Of a stretch of 64,000 bases of DNA, positions 11,474 to 22,424 are shown one piece after another (position 1 is the stretch's first letter; every line of letters begins with the position of its first letter). Origin of the DNA: Dioscorea cayenensis subsp. rotundata (lineage: Eukaryota; Streptophyta; Magnoliopsida; Dioscoreales; Dioscoreaceae); contig NC_052488.1 of NCBI RefSeq assembly GCF_009730915.1, forward strand, positions 22,598,868-22,662,867, written 5' to 3'. The position numbers and the translations under genes were made by a program. The notes beneath the pieces were generated by a model. The model was not told the DNA's origin, made no database searches, and saw only the letters and a list, made by a program, of their open reading frames with translations.

Positions 11474-14421
11474 GGTTGGCGGTGAGAGAGCGAGAAAGTT
11501 AAGAGTTTGGCCGGACGATGAGGTCTAGATTGGGAAGAACAAGAACAAGAACAACATGGTTGAGATTTTTTTCTTTTTAAATTTTTGTTTATTTTTTTGG
11601 TTTTTTTCTTTTGTAGATGTTGAGTGGAGAGGGAATAGTTTGGGAGAGAGAGAGAGAGAGAGAGAGAGTGGGACTTTGTGGGTGGGTTTGGAAAAAGGAG
11701 AAGAGGAGGAGTGGAGGAGAAGCGTGGTGGGCGTTGACTTTTGTGATAGAGAAGTTGAATTTTTCCGGAGTTGACTATTTAAATGAAACTACTATATTCA
11801 AATAAAAACAACCGAAATAAATTTTATTTTATTTTTTTTCAAACTTTCAAATTCTTAAGTTAAAACAGTATTCTTCATACCGATCTTTTATTAAATGGAG
11901 TTTAATTTTTTTAAAAAAGGAAGGTTTTTATTAGATTAAGTGTAAAAAGTCAAAGGAGGTAAGGACACGTGGAAGAGGATAGAGGAAGGTGAGTGTTTTA
12001 AGAAGAGGAAAGTTAAAGATGGAAACTTAGGAGTACTAGTAATAACTAATAAGAGATGGTGGCTTTGACTTGAAGGGAAGGGAAGGAAGGGAAGGAAAGA
12101 GAAAGAGTGGCTTTTATGAGAAACAGTTGGTGGGTATATTTGCATTAATGCATGGTGGGGTCAGAGGATGGACTTTGTGGGTTTGGATCATTGGAGGCAA
12201 TGGCTTTTGGTGAATGACATTGATGTCACCATTCACTACCATGAATAACCCAACCCATCCAATATCAACTCACTCCGCCCTCCCTCTTTTGTTTTGAACG
12301 CCCACTTTCATTTAAATCTTTTATTTATTTATTTATTTATTTATTTATTATAGGTCAAACTTCATAATTTTAATTAAATTTATTGTTATCGTTGTGAATG
12401 TGTAGCTTGTTTATCCATTGAGTCATGGCACGTGTTTGAAGACATGCAAACAAAGTGTTTATACATACATACATACATATATATATATAAAGTCAGAATT
12501 ATCAAATCTCAATGAATCAAAGGGTGTCATAATCATGATAATTTGAATGAGTTTTAGGTCTGATTTTATGTAACTAGTTGATGTCACGTTTATAAAAAAA
12601 CCAAGCTTTGAAATGTTTGACAATGGCATGGCATGGCATGGAGGGGTTTGGACTTGTGATTATTATCTAGAAGGTTTGTTGTATGGAGACTTAATCTTGG
12701 AATTTGGATGCTGTTGTTATTCTTTGCCATGTTTCTTGTTATCTAAAGTTGGCCATGCATATTCTTCAAAGCCCAACATTTTAACTTCTTTAGTTGTTGC
12801 AGCTGTCATCCAAAGTATTAAAGTTTTTTGAAAGTTATTTTTCAAAGTACCTTTTGTTTTGGTCAAATAAATTAATTAAAATTTAAGTAATTCACACACA
12901 CACACACACACACATATATTCGATTTATTGAGTTGTTTGGATTTAAATTCTATTAAAATAATATTTAAAAATAAGTCAATTCCACTTAGTCTTGGAGGAG
13001 GGAGGGTCTTCAATTCTTGCAAGTTATACTTAAAAATAGAGCTTTCATTTTTGACCGGCACTCTCTTGAATCAAACCAAACAGAATGAAATGTTTGAAAT
13101 TTATGGGAAAGTCTCAATTCATTATTTCCATTCATTTTTCTGTATGGATAAAGTACGTCACAACCCTCTCTTCCTTCTTCCTTCTTCTAATAATTATATT
13201 TCTTGTGATTTTTCACTAATAAGAAATAGGTCTTGTAAAATTTGATAAACACTCTGTGAGTTTTCTTAGGATTTTCTTTTAATTAAAAACAACAATACTC
13301 TTCCCTCCTCTCTATGCTCATGCATCATCTTTTTCTAAAATGACCAATTGTTAAAATCCTAGTTTTAAAAAATAATAAATGACTACCAAAACAACAACCG
13401 AGCGGTTAATACACAATAAACTCTTAATACATGATTAAAACATAATAATAAAAAAATGTATATGTATTTGGGTGGCTAAATAATTAAGAGATTGATACAT
13501 TTAAAGAAGAAGTTGGGTATTAACCGAAGGCCATTATTTCAGTATAAGATCTTCAACCAATGTGAACCCCAGTAAGACTAGATCAATCCCCACAATCCAA
13601 AAGACCAATTCAACATCCAACCAAACAAACACTTGATCAACAGGGTTGAATTTGTGGGAAATTCATTAATTGCCAAATTGGGTGGACACACATCAAAACC
13701 ATCTCTGCATGCACACACACTATGAAAAAATCACACCATCAAAAAACAAAATCCATATCCACTAGCCACACACTTCCACCACCGTCCACATCCATCAATT
13801 GGACCTCTTTGGCTTCTGACCATGACTCAAGTGGGTAGTGGGGAACAGCATCTCCATGACCATCAAATATCTCTCTAAGTTCTAACACACTTACAAACAA
13901 AAATAAGTTTTCTCTACTCTACTACCTGACCTGATTCTCTATAATTCAAATTTACATTTAACTTCAACATCTATCTATATATATATATATTATATATGTA
14001 TGATATATAATAAGAAGGATTAGCTGTAGAGTGAATTGTAAGATGGGGTTGTTACAAGTGGGATTAAGGCTCAGCAAGACGACACGCGGCGTCCAGCGAA
14101 GGCCAGCCCCACCACGAATACACTACACGACGTTATCGGAAAGGCGGAAGAATCTCAAGAGCCCGAGCGGGGACAAAGCCACCAATTTTTGACAGCCTGT
14201 TTAATCAAGATCCACCGTCCATCCTGCCTCGAGATTAGTACATGAAAAGAAAAAGACAGGAATAGCCCGAGGTTTTGGCTTCAATTGCGGTGGAGGGACT
14301 GATGGCATAATGGTTATTATCGTCGTCTTCTTCTCCGAATCTGATTCCCCGATCCCTAATTCATCGCTAGAAAAGAAGCTCTTTTTCGACATCAATGGCA
14401 GAGAAACAAAGGAGAAAAATA

Positions 14422-14458
<37 letters not shown>

Positions 14459-14615
14459 TTTTTGAAAGATTATTCCGATTGAGTGCCCAATTAAATCCAC
14501 AATAAAAATTGCTGCTTTGCAGCTAGAAAAATCCATTTTCTCGTATACAAATCCAAGATAATCTAAGAAAAAAAAACCAAAATTGATTTAAAAAAAATGA
14601 AGGAAATAAAAGGAC
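11474..14615. other. Intergenic region between the PP2C and FLA4-like genes
   Basis: PP2C promoter side, then AT-rich DNA. It contains (TTTA)n at 12321-12349, a CATA/TA run at 12463-12489, (CA)n at 12893-12914, (TA)n near 13976-13996 and (AT)n at 14429-14452. GC-richer sequence at about 14060-14400 lies downstream of FLA4 and includes a 64-codon minus-strand frame (14201-14395) with no recognised family. It may be the 3' UTR or an unrelated small gene. Confidence 0.5.
11644..11668. repeat. (GA)n microsatellite upstream of the PP2C gene
   Basis: About 12 GA units, 170-195 bp upstream of the PP2C start, probably in its leader or core promoter as (CT)n. Plant leaders and promoters often carry such CT/GA runs. 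Confidence 0.85.
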
Positions 14616-15848
14616 TCATACCAGAACAAGTAGATACAGCATCGCTATACAACAAGCCTTCACGGCGGCGGTCGCGATGGATCGCGCCGCCGATCCGGAT
14701 TTGATCTCGGTTCTCAACCCTGGCGGGGAGGAAAGCCTTGTCGGTGGAGTGTCATTCTCTGGGGATAGGGCTACCGGATCAAGCGGCGGTGGGGCGAGCG
14801 GAGAGGCATGAGCCCCTTTGGCAAAGATCTCGCGAGGGAGAAGCACGCGAGAGACGGCGAACACCGCTACTGGGTTTTGATCGAAGACGGTGCGGGTGAT
14901 GGATGCTTGGATGACGCCGGTGTCGATAGCGACGGATCCGTTGACCCGAGAGATGTTGAGCGTGAAGCGGCCGGCGCCTGTGTCCTCCGTCGCAAGCGTC
15001 GGTTGGACGGGGTTCACAATCGATTCAAGGGAACCGAGAGGGTAGTAGGAATGGAGGACATGGAAGCGGAGAACCACTGCCTTGCGATCTGCCGGCAGGG
15101 ACTGGAGTCTCTCCGTCGCTGGGAGCTCGGCGAAGGCCTCATCGGTCGGGACGAAGACGGTGATCCCGGCGCCGCGTTCATCGGCCTCGAACTCGGCTGC
15201 GACGCCCGAAGCAGCGAGCATCGAGGCGGCAACGTTGAAATCGTGGCCGTCGGCGAGGACGCGGCTGATATTGACGGCGGGAGCGGGGCGGGCCTCGGAG
15301 GCAGCCAGGTCGAAACCGGAGGGGATAAGGAGGGCGTCAACGGCGAGGACGGAGGCGTTGTAAGGGATGGTGGCGATAGGGGAGAGAACCGTAGCATTTC
15401 CTGCGGGGGATCGGGCGATGAGAACGCCAGACGGAGAGCGAGTTAGGTTGACGGAGCCAAGGTTAGAGGCGGCGCGGCCAGTGGTCTGGTACAGTGTGGT
15501 GACGAGCTTCCCCGAGGCGGGGATCCGGCGAAGCTCCGACCAAGAGAGGTACTCGAGAAGGACGTGGTAGCGTAGCACATCAGCGGTGTCGCCGGCGGAG
15601 CGGCCTAGTTCGGAGGAACGGGCGAGGTAGGAGTTGGGAACGACAAGAAGAGTGAGCGAGGAGCGGCCGGAGAGCTCACTGGCGACGCCGGTGGTGACAA
15701 GCAGGCGCGCAAAGTCGGAGAGATCCGGGTGAGCTTGGAGGATGGAGGTGACGTTAATGGCGGCGGTGACGAAGGGTAGGATGAGTAAAATGAGGAGATT
15801 AGTGGGGGTATAATGGGAAATAAGATGATAACGTGGAGAAGAGCCCAT
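14616..15848 (-). CDS. FLA4: Fasciclin-like arabinogalactan protein, FLA4/SOS5-like
   Basis: Single-exon, GC-rich gene of 410 residues from MGSSPRYHLI; an in-frame ATG six codons upstream at 15866 is the alternative start. Order of parts: signal peptide (hydrophobic LLILLILPFVTAA), fasciclin domain 1 (about 30-175), linker, fasciclin domain 2 (about 185-340, with HDFNVAASMLAASGV and GITVFVPTDEAFAELP), a Pro/Ser/Thr tail (SPLAPPPLDPVALSP) suited to arabinogalactan glycosylation, and a hydrophobic C-terminus (AMLYLLVLV) typical of a GPI-anchor signal. Several N-glycosylation sequons (NVT, NLT, NAT, NAS, NIS, NGS) occur. Known role of FLA4/SOS5: cell-surface proteoglycan needed for normal wall properties, root growth under salt and seed-coat mucilage, acting with FEI receptor kinases. 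A GTATGA overlaps the stop, so a 3' intron is possible but not needed. Confidence 0.93.
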   Translation of the reverse strand: MGSSPRYHLISHYTPTNLLILLILPFVTAAINVTSILQAHPDLSDFARLLVTTGVASELSGRSSLTLLVVPNSYLARSSELGRSAGDTADVLRYHVLLEYLSWSELRRIPASGKLVTTLYQTTGRAASNLGSVNLTRSPSGVLIARSPAGNATVLSPIATIPYNASVLAVDALLIPSGFDLAASEARPAPAVNISRVLADGHDFNVAASMLAASGVAAEFEADERGAGITVFVPTDEAFAELPATERLQSLPADRKAVVLRFHVLHSYYPLGSLESIVNPVQPTLATEDTGAGRFTLNISRVNGSVAIDTGVIQASITRTVFDQNPVAVFAVSRVLLPREIFAKGAHASPLAPPPLDPVALSPENDTPPTRLSSPPGLRTEIKSGSAARSIATAAVKACCIAMLYLLVLV

Positions 15849-17721
15849 TGCTCCACTCCACTCCACTGCTTACTAAGTGAGAGATAGAGAAGCAGTGGAG
15901 AGGAAATGGGTGGAGATGATGATGCCATTATTATATATTTTTTCTCTTTTTTTTTTTTAAAAAAATATCTTCTAAAAATAAAATAATAAAATAATACAAA
16001 TTATTAGTATAAGTTTAGGAAATGTAGGCCAAGGATAGGGTTAGCTCACCGCCCTATCTATTCCCGTTTCCCTAATAGGGCCGCTTGGAGAGGAGGGGAT
16101 ACGTGTGTGTGGTGAGCGTAAACAACGAAAAGGAAGAGACGACTTTTGAGGTGATTGTACCGCAGCGTTCGATGATGACGTGGAGAATTTGATTGTGAAC
16201 ACGTGTTGAGGAGGTAGGGGTTCGATGATGACGTGATGGATTTACGGATTTGGTTGGGTACGGTGTTTGGGTGCGGGTTGGAGTTAATAGAGTCGAACCA
16301 GTTTGTGTAATAATAGTGGTACTGTTCACGGCTCATTACTGTTTTTAAAATGTCACGCATCTCAAAATTGGCAATGCATAAGTTGGGAGTAAATGAAAAA
16401 TTTTGTGGAGGGAAATCTTGTATACAATAGAATAGAATGCAAAAGTGTTGCATTTGTATTTTCAGAAAAGGCAAAAGAATGAAGAGAAAAAAGAGTGAAA
16501 GAACATTAGAGAAACAAGATTGGGAATGTTGATGATTGTGGGGTCTGGCTTTTAATCTCACGGTTTGCCACTTTGAAGGTGAGGCCAAAACACTGGTGAT
16601 GGCGCCAGGCCATATAGCAAAAGGATCAACAAGGACACTGCTACTCTCCATTGGCTGACTTCAAGGAGCCAGCCACCACAAGCACAAGCACAAGCACAAG
16701 CACAAGCACAACCACAAGACACAAGCACCATTTTGACTCAATGACACACACAGTGATGAGGGTTTCCCAATGTGCCACCTAGTACTCTTCTCCACACTTT
16801 TTATCATTTCTTTATTCACTTTCACCATTATCATCATATTAAGACCACTTCATCATCAGCAACAAGTTTTAGTTACTCCATATTTACTATGTTCATTCAT
16901 GCCCACATATCCAATTCAATGCAAATGGAATTTCTTTGTTTATTATATATATATATATAATTATTATTTTTCTTCCGGATATTTGCTTGATATTGTCATG
17001 TTTTCTCTCATTAATTATGAATATATAATAATAATAATATTGGATCATTGGCTGATATTGATGGGACCGGATGGGGAATTGGATTAGGACCCATGCATAG
17101 GGGGGGCTCCAAATGGTCCGTGACAGCTACAAGCCGTGTCAAAATAGCTGGATCGACGGCGACATCTTTCTTTCTCTCTCTTCTTTTATTCACCTTTTTT
17201 ATTTGTTTTCTTTTGCTTTCTTTACTCTTCCAATGAAGTACCAGCAATCTTATCACACTGCTCATATTTCCAGCCAGACATTCTAAGTCACACTCCAACT
17301 ACCAATCTCTCTCCGTGTTAAATTTTTACCAACTTATTACACCAGTTTTATCAAACCATCAAACATTACTTTCGCTGGATTTCCATCATATTATATAGTC
17401 TAATTGCAAGATCAAACAAATAAAAAAAAGAAAAAAAAAAAGAAAAAAAAGTAAGGCCAATTTTAGACACTAGTATCTAAGGCTAGAGAAAACAAATCAT
17501 TTAAGGTGTATTATTATTATTAAGTCAAAAAGAGATGCTATGCTATTCATGTCCATGCGCTATATCTTATGCATGAATGGAAGATAAATGGGGAAGGACA
17601 TCATCATTGGGTTTAGCTGTTTCAGGCTTGCATGACCCCACATACTGAAATATACCTTGTGAGCTAGACATGATGAGGTTCTTTGAAGAAAATTCAGCAA
17701 TCAAACAGGTTGTGATTTAAC

Positions 17722-17756
<35 letters not shown>

Positions 17757-18004
17757 ATTTCAGGGAAACAAACAACATAAAGTTACACATGATGAAACAG
17801 CGGAAATCATTGGCGAGCAAGGCTTGTTTTTGGTTTGGCACATAGCAAGACTAAGTTTATAGCATGTCAAATGGAATGGCATCTCAGTGAGGCTGTGATG
17901 TGTATAGATATGCACAGGTCTTGGCAATGTATAGGCAGAGGTAATACCTTATTTGTTGCAGTTGTGAAGCAGCAAGTGCCAAGAAATGATTTTGAGTAAT
18001 GAGT
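15849..18004. other. Intergenic region between the FLA4-like and microspherule genes
   Basis: FLA4 promoter side. It holds a (CACAAG)n repeat (16677-16718), a (TA)n run (17724-17754) and the 3' UTR of the next minus-strand gene. A 197-codon minus-strand open frame (16058-16651) is long for AT-rich DNA but has no recognised domain; see findings. Nothing else identifiable. Confidence 0.5.
16677..16718. repeat. (CACAAG)n hexanucleotide repeat
   Basis: About seven units of CACAAG, the later ones imperfect (ACCACAAG), in intergenic DNA. Confidence 0.9.
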
Positions 18005-21000
18005 TCATGAGATCTGATGATTCTGATCATGTGTCCAGTCAAATTTCGAATCCTCCTCTTGCTTGCCTTGGATATTATTGAGGTAATGCCGCACTGAATT
18101 TTGATTCACCTCAAATATGAACCTCATACCCCGGATCTGCAAGCAAAACGAGAAACAAAGAAACTAGTTATACCATCAGAACAATTGCCTCTATGATTTA
18201 AGCTCATTCACGTATTCACAACAATACGGTGTCTGAGTTTGAATTGGATCAACATAAACATAGGGGAAGTCTGCAAACCAGTGATATATTGGTTTCAAAA
18301 GTGCAAAATTTGGTAATGGAATTACATTACATTCATTGTAATAGTGACCTCCCCAATTTTATTTCAGTCATTGTGTGGATATAGATCAGGATGGCATGGT
18401 ATTGTAAATTTCTTCTCTTGATGTTCCTACACATCAATTCTTCTTCTATGAGACCAACCAATAAGGAATTCAACTGCGCCAACTAAAATTTCAAATTCCT
18501 AGCATTCCGTGGTTACTCTAGGAACTGATCCAATCAAATACAAACCGGACATAAATTTAAAAAATAATAATAGTAAATCAAATGGAGAAATCCTCTCTTT
18601 CTATTGCTGTTAGAAGGAATGGTTCATTTACCTCAATCAAGCAACCTGAAGTTAGCTTTGTCCGCTTTTCAGCGGGCACTTCTTTGCTATTGATGAAGAT
18701 TGAACCCTTGCCCACATTTGTAAGAAAAAATGATCCATCTTTCTCCATCTTAATAATTGCCTGTTAGTTGAGATTTAACATAAATCACATTCTTCCAAAA
18801 GAACTATGCAAAAAGAATGAGAAAATGTCCTTAGTTGATTAAATATTGAGGAATGTGGAGCGGAAGAGGGCTAATAACCTGCCGTCGAGATATTTTTTTA
18901 GAGCGTCCTTCTCTACTCAAATCAATATCAACCTTCATATCTTCTGTTGCTCTACCAAGAGAGACCTATAGATAGGTACAAAGGCTCAGTAATTACAAGA
19001 TTTAAGTTCAAGATTTCAACTATGAGAAGCAGACCAATTGATGAAAAGCAAGGCATTGAAGAGACTCTACAGGTAATTAAATGCAACATCCATGTTAGTT
19101 AGAAATAGAAATTGAAATCCTAACAGAAACAGTGGCACTTATCTGAAAGAAAATGTGACCTTATCAATCACAATAACAAACTCAACAAGTACCTTAGGAA
19201 ATTTTATGTAATGCTTCAAATGACGGCCATATAGAACTGCAAAAGCTTTGTGAGAGGACATAGCTCGTTGTATATATGAATGTGCCCCTTGTTCGAGCCT
19301 TACGATGGCTTTCTTAGTATGTGCACATTGATATCTTGAAACTGAAAACAGTAACAACAAGGTGTCAACTCTGTCACAAAACTAGATTTAAACAAAACCA
19401 TAAGGTTACACAACTAAATCAATATTAGTCACACTAGAATCTGAACAGTTTTTCTTGAAGTAGAGTTGACCCAACAAATAAAAACTGAGAGGTATTACCT
19501 TCTTTGGTGAAGAGAGATGAATCCTGATCTTGTGGATCCAAGTCCATATCAAGTATCTGCACGGAGCCCATAAGCAAAATAACCACATCAGAAGGACAAC
19601 ATGAGAGGTTCAACCACTAAAAAAGAGGCAAAAACAAGATAAACAAGCAGCCAAATTATTTTAATTCACCGCCAAAAACATTACCATAGCCTCAATATCC
19701 GAAAAATTAGGCACATCACAATCGCTGTCAGAGAAATGATCTTCCTGATCTGATTTTGGCATGCTCTTCTCCATATCTCCTATTGTCATTTCAGCATGGC
19801 TTTGTTCTTGATATTGTATACGCCCCTGCAGTGTCGCATGCATATTTGCTTCCTCTTTATAATGGTTAGCATTGCACATGGCAAGATCAGACACTTGAGC
19901 GGGCTTTTGAAGAAACAAGTCCAAACTGCCATGCTTCCCCAAATTTTTTGCTGCATTTTCTTGCTTTTGAGCAGATTGAGAGCTGGGGTATAAGCAGGCA
20001 TTCATAGAATTGCAAGAATTTGGATCACCCAAAGCAACACCAGCACATCTAGAAGCTGCAGCTCTGGATTCATTCTCAATTGACCTGATTTCTGTCCTAC
20101 AACCATCAGATGATTCCAACAATCCAATGTTTGAAATTCCAGTCTTCACAGAGGATGCAAAAGGTTGTGCGATTGACCTTCCATCATCAATTAAAAACTC
20201 ACTCGAGGAGGAAATAGACAAATGTTTTTCCATAGGACTGTGTTCCACATCAGAAGGAGATGATGGGAGCGAATGACAAGGTAGGCAAACATCATCATTG
20301 CACGGTATTTCTGTATCCTCGGTATTCAATGCGCAAAACATAAAACCTTCAGTAGATTCAGTATTATGGGGTATTCTTACAGAGGTAGAGGGTTCATTGC
20401 CACCTGCAATGCATACATTATCATCATCAGCATTGGCAGGATAAAACTCCTCTAGGAGGTCATTCGAATCCCCTTGATATGCAGCATCATTAACAGTTGG
20501 GCATGCATCAGCAGCCTCCTTCACATCAGGTCCACTGGAGATGCATGCGTTGTCCTGCAGTGCATCACTAGGGGAACTCAACAAGATGGAATTTAGGCCA
20601 TTAAGGCTGGACCTGTCTGCAATGTCCTCATCCATATTGATCAAAAGGAATTCATCATCTGCAAAGTTCATATACGAGCTTGAAACACCTATGTATTCAT
20701 TTTCTACAACTATTCTTGCACTATCTAATGCACCATCAGGTATTCTATCCTGCAATTCGGTTTCTGAGATAGCACCATGGCACCCAGGAGAATGCATTTC
20801 TGTGATATCATGAAAGTCAAGTAACGAATTTGCACCTTGATTATCTCCGAAGTGTCCATCAATTCCAATGGTTGGAGGAGAAATGCCATCAATTGTCTCC
20901 CAAACAGGAATTCCCACTTGTGAAGATGAACATCTAAGCCTATCAAATGAATCACCATGTTCTGGCACCTGTGAGCTCAAGTCATCCTTGCCTTCAAAAC

Positions 21001-22424
21001 CAGAGCATAGCTGCTCCTGACCAGAAATGGAGGGATTGAAGTCAGGTAAACTTTCTGTTTTTACACCATCATGTCCGTAAAGGCTGCTTTCTGGCAATGT
21101 TTGTGGCAGTCCAGTTTCATGTAGATTCTGGAAGAGATTTGGAGAACTTATGTGTTCTATTGCAGGCTGAGGCATATCACTTGGAACAAAGTCATGGTGA
21201 AATGCTTGATGAGCATTACCGGCATCTAATTTGTCAACTGATGGTATATCACTTTCTGTATACTGGAACAGGCAATCATTATCTGCTATTACATCAGGAA
21301 AATCATCATCAATGGAGTCTGTGTGAAATCTATCAGCAGTATCAACACTGGCATCAACTGCAGCTGAACCAAGCATTGCACTGTCATGCAAAATATCCCG
21401 TGCACTCTCATATGCTATCTCAAGATGATCATAATGATTTGGGGAAGGCTCTTGGAACTCAGAATTTATAGCAGTGACACAATTACTGACTGCATCTCCA
21501 ATTTGAGGTTTAAAATGTCGATATCCAACACCATTTCCTGTGGAAATAAGTGAACTTGGCTCCAGTAGGCCTAAATTGGCAGAATTACAAGGTTCACTAC
21601 ACACCCTTTTCCGCATAGCAAAGTAATGGCTCCTGACACTCCCTCCTTTCCTTTTTCCAGGGATTTCCTTCCCTTTCAAACCAGTAAGGCGGTTGGCTTT
21701 GGAAGCATTGGAAACAGACAGTTCAATTTCAATTTCAATTATACGGGCAGATGCCTCTGCTGATGTATCCAAGTCATAAAGAAGTGAGCGCCACCGGTCT
21801 TGCAGTTCTGTAATAGTGTATCGGCGGGAGAAACGGACTGCACCTTTTGCCAGTGACTCCAGAGAAGCACCAGCCTTTCACAAACAAACAAACAAGCAAA
21901 AAAAAATAATAACAAATCATTTATCGAAATTTTAGTGAACAAAAGATGATTTTGTATTTGTGTGCGCACAAAATTTCTGTATAAAGTTTACATCCGACCT
22001 GAAATCTGCAAAATTTACAGTTCAAAAAGGATTCTCAAGTCCAACCTAGCATTTAAAAATTAAGCCTTTTTCTTGGCAAAAACTGCAAAGCTATCATTTC
22101 ATACTTAGAAATTTAAAATTTCAGATTAAATAGTCGCAGACATCTCGTCATCAAACCCAGACCCAAAAAATTCATCTAAAACAGCTATAAATTCATGCAT
22201 CACAATCCAAAAAAAAAGAAAAAAACTATTCTTAAAAACTATTCTTAGAAAGCTTCCTAAATACTCCTACGTCTCACCAATGAATAAATTTTCAAAGGGT
22301 GCCTGAAAACCTATAAAAAAATGGCAGACAAAGGAGATATAGAGCGTTAGATTACCTCAACGGCGTTTTTCAGAAGGAGATCGTCCTCGGGGATCCACTT
22401 TGTGAGGGCCGCGAGGGCGCCCAT
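18005..22424 (-). CDS. Microspherule protein 1-like nuclear protein with C-terminal FHA domain
   Basis: Seven exons: 22356-22424, 19685-21874, 19499-19556, 19193-19341, 18879-18965, 18632-18760 and 18005-18136, joining in frame to 937 residues. The N-terminus (MGALAALTKWIPEDDLLLKN, then AGASLESLAKGAVRFSRRYT and ELQDRWRSLLYD) is the MCRS N-terminal module. A long, acidic, serine-rich, poorly conserved middle is encoded by the 2.2-kb exon. After FSDIEAMILDMDLDPQD comes a helical stretch and then the FHA domain (about 815-905: VSLGRATEDMKVDIDLSREG, KISRRQAIIKMEKDG, GCLIEIRGMRFIFEVN), with the conserved GR, SRRQ and NVGKGS-type elements. Known relatives: animal MCRS1 (NSL and INO80 complex subunit) and Arabidopsis FHA proteins including EMB1967. 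Likely a nuclear chromatin-complex subunit; exact complex membership in plants is inference. Confidence 0.9.

Noticed and set aside
14808-15446. 212-codon plus-strand frame
   Set aside because: Antisense shadow of the GC-rich FLA4-like gene; GC-rich codons suppress stops on the opposite strand.
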